64,000 bases of DNA from Hypomesus transpacificus (taxonomy: Eukaryota > Chordata > Actinopteri > Osmeriformes > Osmeridae), in assembly GCF_021917145.1 (NCBI RefSeq), contig NC_061075.1, positions 355,215-419,214 of the forward strand, read 5' to 3'. Every line of letters begins with the position of its first letter. The first letter of the stretch is position 1. Made by a program: the position numbers and the translations under genes. Below are positions 28,503 through 64,000 of this stretch, piece by piece. The notes beneath the pieces were generated by a model. That model saw only the letters and a list, made by a program, of their open reading frames with translations. It ran no database searches and had not been told where the DNA came from.

Positions 28503-31170
28503 AGACAGGAGAGTGGGGGGTTACCAAACTGCAGTGAGGAGATGCCCCCCCAGGCCTGTATGAAGTCCCCACTGTCCAGCCTCTTCAGGTCCGGGGTGCA
28601 GGGTGAGTGGTCCGACACCACCATGTCGATCTCCCCAGCCTTCAGCGCCGACCACAGCTGCTCCTGTAGGCCACGGCACAGAGAGGTCAAAGGTCAGCAG
28701 AAGTACAACCCTATCAGCCATGACACCAGTCTGCTGTCAGACCTGTGCTGATCATCTGGGTGACTGGAAAACTCTCACACAGGATAATGGAAACTGTCCA
28801 TCATCAGATCAGAGGGGTTAGTAGCAGTAAAGAGTTCATCATAATAAAATAAACCCAGTTGCTGACTTTATGTTGGATTGAATCACTTCTCAGGGAGGAG
28901 GGGAGGAGAGGGGGGGTCCTGTCGTTACCTGAGCACTGTAAAGCCCCCCCACCTGCCCCGCTCCCAGACGTACCTGATTGGCCAGGCCCCGGATGGGGGG
29001 GCAGCACTTGAACTGGGTGGCCCCTGGAGGTATGTCCTCCGCGGCCAGGCTGAGGTAGTGGTGGGTGGTCTCCACAGTGAGGGGGGCTCCAGCCTGGCGT
29101 GCAGCCCGGATCAGAGCCAGGGGCTGGGCCGAGGACAGGTGCACGATGTGGCAACGCACCCTGCAGGGGACCAGGGGTGAGGGTTAGATCACTGAGACCC
29201 AGAGGAGACCCAGTATGGGGGGAGGAGGGAGCAGTTTGGGGGGGTCTCCACCTCCAGAGGCTATGGGAGGTGAACATGGTCAACTTCCAGTCACATGACA
29301 GCAGAAGTCTAGAATATTCTAGAGTGTAGATGCAGTCAGGAGGATCTTACTGGTACTGCAGGCAGAGCTCAGTGACGGTGCGGATGGCTTCCAGCTCCAT
29401 CACATCTGGTCTGGAGCTCAGGAAGGTGGTGTACTCCCGGGGGTCAGGACCCTCCTCTGCCCCTCCCGCCTCCTCCTCCCCCTGCTCTGCCGGCTGGACA
29501 GCTGTCTCAGCATGGTACTGTGGCGGGGCAGCAGAACATGTCATAATGTCGCTTACACACTGAGAACCCACACTGCAGATCTTACTGCGCTCTTTTCGAC
29601 TTGTTTCATGTGATGTTGTCTGTCGTGATGACAGTGTATTGTACGTCTGCAGACTTGTCTGTTGTGGTGAATAGACTGGGTGTGGTGAGAGGGGGCTACC
29701 AGGAGCACACTGCCGGTGCCCTGCAGCTGCTCCATGGCCCTGTGCAGGTCTGCCTCCTCCACGTGGGGGAACTCCTCCACCCCGCTGGGGATCAGGAAGC
29801 ACTTGAAGCCCGCTACGCCCGCCTGGATCAGGGGCCGCAGATCCCTCTGAGGCGCACACGTACGTACGCACAGATGGACAAACATGTGTAAGTATATACA
29901 GTACATCCATACATGTATCCAGCCATACATTCATGATATTAACTATGAAGTTTTCATTATGCTTTCATAGTTAAACCCAACAGAAGAAGTTGAGGAAAGC
30001 TTTTGTAGTACAGCTACTGAAGATGTGTTTACATTAGCTGCTCCAGTAGGACACAGCAGGTTACCTGGTTGCCAGGGACAACGCCTCCCCAGAAGGCTGT
30101 GTCCACAAAACACTGTCCTTCTGCCACCCGCATCTTCTCACGGAGGTTGTCAAGGGTGGTGGTGGGAGGGATGCTGTTGCTATGGGGACAGGGTTAGGCT
30201 AAGAACCTGGGAATTGATACGGCCCATCGCATGTATAATAATTATTCAACTTTCTTTTGTTTTTGTTAAAAATTAGTTGTCATGCATAAAGCACATCCAC
30301 AATCAGCAACATGACTAACATTGTTTCTAACATAGCAACCTCTGCGTCTTCTTTGAAAATATCATATTTGCACATCAAGGTAATCTTCAAAAAACAGGAC
30401 ATCATGTTTACCCTGACCCCTGACCCCAGTGGGGGGGTGACCCAGACTCACAGGGGCATGTCCACGATGGTGGTGACCCCTCCAGCGGCAGCGGCCCGTG
30501 TGGCCGTCCAAAAGCCCTCCCAGGAGGCGCGGCCTGGCTCGTTCACATGCACATGGGCGTCCACGATGCCCGGCATGACCAGGCTGTCCCCCACGTCCAC
30601 CACCTGCAGAACCAGGACATCACAACAGCTCTCCAGCCCTGCTCCTGGAGAGATACCCTCCTGTAGGTTTCCCCTCTGACCCCAGTTGTAAAAGTAATTA
30701 TTCAGCTTGTCAACCAGCTAATTGTTAGAATCTGCTGAGCTAAATTAGAGCTCTCCAGGAACTGGACTGAACACCTTCAGGGACTTGTAGCCTGTTAATA
30801 ACTATAGACACCTTTTGAAAAGGTCTACTTCTGAAGAATAGATAAAATACATGAGTTTCTAAACCCCGGCACCTATAAGGATCTGTGACACCAGTAATTT
30901 CAGCTCCAATTTAGCATCAAACTGTACATGACAAGCCAAATAAAACAGTTTGTTTTGAAGGGCAGGCGAGTCCTCTCTCCCTCCAGCAGGGGGCATGTGC
31001 AGCCCAGGAGACAGAGAGCTTACCTGGCAGGCAGGGTCCAGGGCGGGGCTGGGGTTTGGAAGAATGGCATGGATCTTCCCCTCCTTCAGAACCACAACAG
31101 CAGGAAGGATATGGTCACCCACCAGCACCCTGCTGCTCCTCACGGCTCTCACTGTGTCTCCGGGCTGCAT
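26744..31170 (-). CDS. Allantoinase
   Basis: Hydrolyses allantoin to allantoate in urate breakdown, kept in fish and amphibians and lost in mammals (established knowledge). Exons, transcript order: 31170-31024, 30603-30452, 30179-30065, 29846-29700, 29517-29351, 29160-28974, 28663-28525, 27501-27329, 27138-27106, 26905-26744; 1422 nt, 473 residues. Seen: metal-binding HVHVNEPGR (His66, His68), allantoinase-type [20 protein letters not shown], the carbamylated-lysine site GVAGFKCF (Lys153), YHAE (His189), HIVHLSS (His247/His250), VETTHHYL, and the catalytic Asp323 in [12 protein letters not shown]. The NSIPPTTT segment fits allantoinase rather than dihydropyrimidinase. The C-terminus is SQL, a PTS1-like tripeptide. 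It lies directly upstream of agxt on the same strand, about 0.8 kb apart. Confidence 0.93.
27000..27088. repeat. Short 20-bp tandem repeat
   Basis: Four to five copies of GTGTAATACCAGTGTAAAAA, next to the 33-bp allantoinase exon at 27138-27106. Confidence 0.85.
27515..28020. repeat. Purine-rich GAGAGAGATGGAG array
   Basis: About 500 bp of 15-bp-like units (GGAGGAGAGAGATGGAAGAG family). It lies in the allantoinase intron upstream of the exon at 27501-27329 and is pyrimidine-rich on the transcript. Confidence 0.95.
28028..28056 (+). mobile_element. SINE tail fragment
   Basis: TTTGGATTAAAGCTTCTACT matches the tail of the tRNA-SINE family in this window, opposite orientation to the two full copies. 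No head is seen. Confidence 0.45.
28362..28500. repeat. Compound (CAGA)n/(CAGG)n microsatellite
   Basis: CAGGCAGA units change to pure CAGG for about 90 bp, ending 25 bp from the donor of the allantoinase exon at 28663-28525. Confidence 0.95.
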
Positions 31171-33860
<2,690 letters not shown>

Positions 33861-34173
33861 TGTCGGCTGCTGCATCGATGCTGCTACCTCCCTAAGTGGT
33901 GATGTCACTGGCTCATTCCGGCTCAGCATCCTCACCACAGGCAGAGACAACAGAGCCATTTTGGCTTTCCGGCTGGTGGAATGCGCAGGGAGTTCAGTTT
34001 GAAATCTAGATCTGCTCGGGGCAGGGCTGAGAAGGGCATCGGTCTACTAAGATTCCGGTCGGAACCGTTTCCCGGGTCTTCCAGCTTGGAGGAGGGGAGC
34101 GCGGCAGCGACTGAAGCGGAGACAAGACTCGGAGGACCGGGAGCAGACAGGGGATCTAGCGGGCTCTAAACAG
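33861..34173 (+). other. Likely kif1a non-coding first exon
   Basis: GC-richer sequence ending at a donor (CTCTAAACAG followed by GTACAAAG) at 34173/34174. Position and the next exon's acceptor at 36363 make it the probable 5' UTR exon. The transcription start is not defined. Confidence 0.5.
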
Positions 34174-36363
34174 GTACAAAGGGCTTTATCATCACCAGAT
34201 ATATAACAGTAGTAAGAGCTCGTCTGTTTTCGTTCTCCATTGTCCTGGTGATAATGCAGTTTTAATGAGACAGCGTTTGTTTGTTCGGTGTTGGGTCTCC
34301 TGGGAGGGAATTGCTATGAGGGTGCGGCTACTGAGAAGATGTCAACATTTCACAGCCTGTCTGAGGGGTTGAAAACAGGAGGTTTAAAATTTCTGTGACA
34401 GCTAAATTCTCAAAGAGATGCTATCAAATTGATTGACCTTTTGGGTTGTTTGCAAGTGTTAGTAGAAAGGTAGAAAGAAATTTGCTCTGTCATCAGTGGG
34501 TAGTTAAAGGCAGGTAAAGTGGACTAGACATCTGACAGCAAGCGATAACCTTAAGATTACAGCTCGTCTATATGTTTCCCAACATAGCAAGAACAGATGT
34601 CAATTGGAAAATATTTTCTAAATAAATCGAAACATCAAAGCCAATTGGGAATAATGTCCAGGCATCTAAATGATGGACCTACTTTTACTCAGGAAACAAG
34701 TACTAAAACGGCACATTTCATATCTTGGATAGGAAGAACGCCTAGGCCTACCTGACGTTGTCTTATTAACGGTGTTTAGAAAAATCCCCGCCAACATACA
34801 CGAATGAGACTTCTCAAATGCCAGAGAAATAAGGAACAATTCGGTTGATGACGAAACAACCGAACGATAGAGGCATGTTTTTATTGACGGCAAACCGAGA
34901 CCCTCTCACCTGACGTAGTGCTTGACCTGACGAGGAGCAACGCAGAATTTACATGTAAAGCAGCGACCACTCATATCTCAATAATGAGGTTCATTCAGGC
35001 TCTACAGTCCGACAAATGGATTCCTGTTTTCTATAAATTCCTCCAACCTAAATCCAATTTTGACATGGCTCAATGTTTTCACACAAGTTAAAAGTCACAT
35101 GACCGCAATTAATTTAATAATTTCGACGTGAGTAACTGAGACATATTACTGCGGGCTTCATAAAAGTCCTTTCAACGTGATACAACAAAAGAATTCTGGT
35201 GTTTGGTCATACCTGTCATTAGGTCAGTATATTGCAGAAGAACTAGCATAATAATAAAACAAACCTGATCTCCATCTACTCAATATTTGCCCTTTTGTAG
35301 GCTATATTTGATCCTGGCTTCTGTACAGATAATGTACCTGCATAGAGAGAAATGACTGTGATTTGACTAGTTCTGACATTGATGAGTCATTGGATCGTCC
35401 TACCAGGCCACCCCCATTACAATTATGATTTAATGACGCATTTATGCTCCTCCGACAAACAGCATGAATGTGACAGAGAGCTGTAGGCCTGTACAGCAGC
35501 CTGTCCTGCTGAGGTGCCGGGCCGTGTCACCGCCGGGCCGCGTCGACCCCGGGCAGGGCTCTGCGTTACTGGACTAGAGTAATCCCAGGAAGCGGCCAAC
35601 GTTTAGCTGCGGCCGCACTTCTTTTGTTCCTGCCAGGCTGCCCTGCCCTCCTGCAGCCTGCGCTGGCTGACCATGCAGGCTCCATTCAGCCCACACACAC
35701 AGGATCGTCTACTGTAGGCGTTCACTGGAACTAGACACACCAAACTCACTCCGACAAACTCTATTATACTGAAATACATAGCTTATTATTGTGGTTGGGT
35801 GATGATCTGGGAGTTTGTTGTTTGACTTGATATCAGCACAGTTCTGGGCTGTTTCTTTCAAACCGATTTATAGATAGGAGAGGATATGATTAGTGTCCAT
35901 GGATTCGGTTGCTATGGGAATAAGTAGGCCTCCTTTGAGACCCATCGGTTCCTTCACTAAAGTAATGTCATTTACGATGCTTTCTCCTTGGTAATGACTT
36001 CCTGAATCAATACTTCAGTTGGCTTATCAAAACAGAGAAGCAGAGTTACACCAAGATGACCTGGGAGTCAGCACTCAAGGTCAACTTGAAATATCGTTGA
36101 AAAACAGAAATGCAAATATAACAATTGTGTCCTGGGGGTACAGAATCACACATGTCTTCAGAGCAATGACTTGATGAATAGATGACTTGATGAATAAATG
36201 ACTTGATGAATAGATGACTTGATGAATTAACGACTGTTACTGTACTAACAGACTGAGGGAGCCATGTGGTTTTAAAACCAATGTTCCTGTCAGTCCTGAG
36301 AAGAGCTGTTGCTGTGTGTTGATGGGTTGGGATGGTCAACTGAGTGTTGCGTGTGTTCTGCAG
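34174..36363 (+). other. kif1a intron 1
   Basis: A 2.2-kb intron with a GC-rich patch at about 35510-35640 and a small 16-bp tandem repeat (GACTTGATGAATAGAT) at 36166-36226. No coding signal is recognised. Confidence 0.5.
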
Positions 36364-36418
36364 GTGAGGGCGTGGCCCAGGTGTGAGAGGGGCAGAGGGG
36401 AGCGAGGAAAGCCTCAGG

Positions 36419-62965
<26,547 letters not shown>

Positions 62966-63187
62966 GTACGCACCAGAACCTTTCAGAAACAACAACACGT
63001 TTTGATTTTGTAGGTTATGGTGGTGCATAATCTGTCTTAGTATGTGTGGATGTATGTATGCATGTGTGTATACATGTGTATGTACGTTAGTGTACGTGTA
63101 TATGTATGTGTGCGTTAGTGTGTGTGTGTTAGCGTACTGTACCATGCGTCACGTCACCTGGGCTCCGTGTGATTGGCTGTGAAGCAG

Positions 63188-63438
63188 CGGACTCAGACAC
63201 ACCCCCCGACCGGGAGAAATCGCTGGAACTGATTCGCTACCTGGTCCCGGAAGTGTTCAATGGGACGCTAGTGGACTCTCTCTCAGGCCACGCCCTCTCT
63301 GCTGCCGGCCTGGCCGCCTCCTTCCTCCTGGAGGGGGAGGAGCTAGCCAGCCTCCCAGCTCCGCCCATCTCTATCAGTTCTGTTATTAGAGCCCAGAAAC
63401 CTGGTTGGTTCACGCGGTCGACCAAACACAAGCCCTGA
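63188..63438 (+). CDS. Candidate alternative terminal exon of kif1a
   Basis: After GTGAAGCAG, a reading frame in the phase required by the exon ending at 62965 stays open for 83 codons and stops with TGA at 63436. Its third codon positions are mostly G or C like the neighbouring kif1a exons. The product begins ADSDTPPDREKSLELIRYLV and ends in a basic RSTKHKP. It is not the expected next KIF1A exon (VPATKL...), which must lie past the window, and I recognise no family. If spliced in it would end the motor before the PH domain. The acceptor tract is poor. Confidence 0.35.
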
Positions 63439-64000
63439 ACACAGCTTCTCTATTCATGTCAGGTTTGGTGCTATGATATGGGTTAGGGTTGGTCACTGAG
63501 ATCAATCAGTAATGCATATTATGTTGGTTTAGATTCAAATTCCCCCTGGTTTGATGCTAGCAGTATGTACTGCGCTCGTACTACGACAATTGTAGTAAAA
63601 GTATTTATGACTTAGACACAGAGACAATATTTGGATTATATAGGTCACTGTTGACAGAATCTGATATTCCTCAATCATTGAGTTAATGCCACTATTTGGA
63701 GTCACACTGTCCCAGTGTGCTGACATGAAAAGGGAGGTGGGATTCAGGACCCTGTGCTTGGATCATCTCTCTGTGTGTGTGTGTGTGTTCTACTGTCAGT
63801 CACTCTCCCTCGCTTCCCCATGTGGTCTCTCCTGTCATCAGGGTTTTACGGGTGCACACACACGTACCACGTTCCACACACACACACACATTCCACACAC
63901 ACACACGTTCCACACACACACACGTTCCACACACACACACATGTACCACACACACACACACACACACACGTTCCACACACACACACACACACACGTTCCA
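63439..64000. other. End of window: kif1a intron with CA-rich array
   Basis: Unique AT-rich sequence followed from about 63840 by CACACACACGTTCCACACAC-type repeats that run to the edge. No exon is seen. Confidence 0.7.

Overview
The window is vertebrate nuclear DNA, almost certainly from a teleost fish. Genes are split into short exons with GT/AG borders. Introns are packed with microsatellites and minisatellites, and tRNA-derived SINEs and other dispersed elements are present. The gene order matches the human 2q37.3 block (KIF1A, AGXT, STK25, BOK, ATG4B, DTYMK), with a fish-type allantoinase gene added between agxt and kif1a. Species, and which kif1a or stk25 duplicate this is, cannot be decided from the sequence alone.

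Layout, left to right: stk25 (minus, 1179-6176), GCKIII kinase; bok (plus, 8477-13380), BCL-2 family effector; atg4b (plus, 14818-18399), autophagy cysteine protease; dtymk (minus, 19217-20610), thymidylate kinase; agxt (minus, 21366-25789, or 25909 with an N-terminal extension), alanine-glyoxylate aminotransferase; allantoinase (minus, 26744-31170); kif1a (plus, first coding exon 36419, running off the right edge), kinesin-3 motor. For the first six genes I placed every coding exon; phases agree and the summed lengths are whole codons: 419, 213, 395, 212, 391 (431 with the extension) and 473 residues. For kif1a 32 coding exons are placed, ending shortly before the part that would lead to the PH domain.

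Functional links: allantoinase is a step of urate breakdown that leads on to glyoxylate, and agxt removes glyoxylate; they are neighbours on one strand and both carry organelle-targeting features. bok and atg4b share membrane-stress and autophagy biology, but nothing in the sequence shows co-regulation.

Most notable: (1) the agxt/allantoinase pair with an in-frame N-terminal extension on agxt, an unusual agxt C-terminus and a PTS1-like allantoinase C-terminus; (2) two kif1a cassette-type exons whose last codons copy the end of the exon just upstream; (3) a protein-like open exon with its own stop in a late kif1a intron; (4) a 59-bp inverted repeat in a kif1a intron and a perfect 22-bp hairpin beside an stk25 splice donor; (5) an extreme intronic minisatellite load, including a virtually uniform 36-bp array. 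No rRNA gene, functional tRNA gene or CRISPR array was seen.
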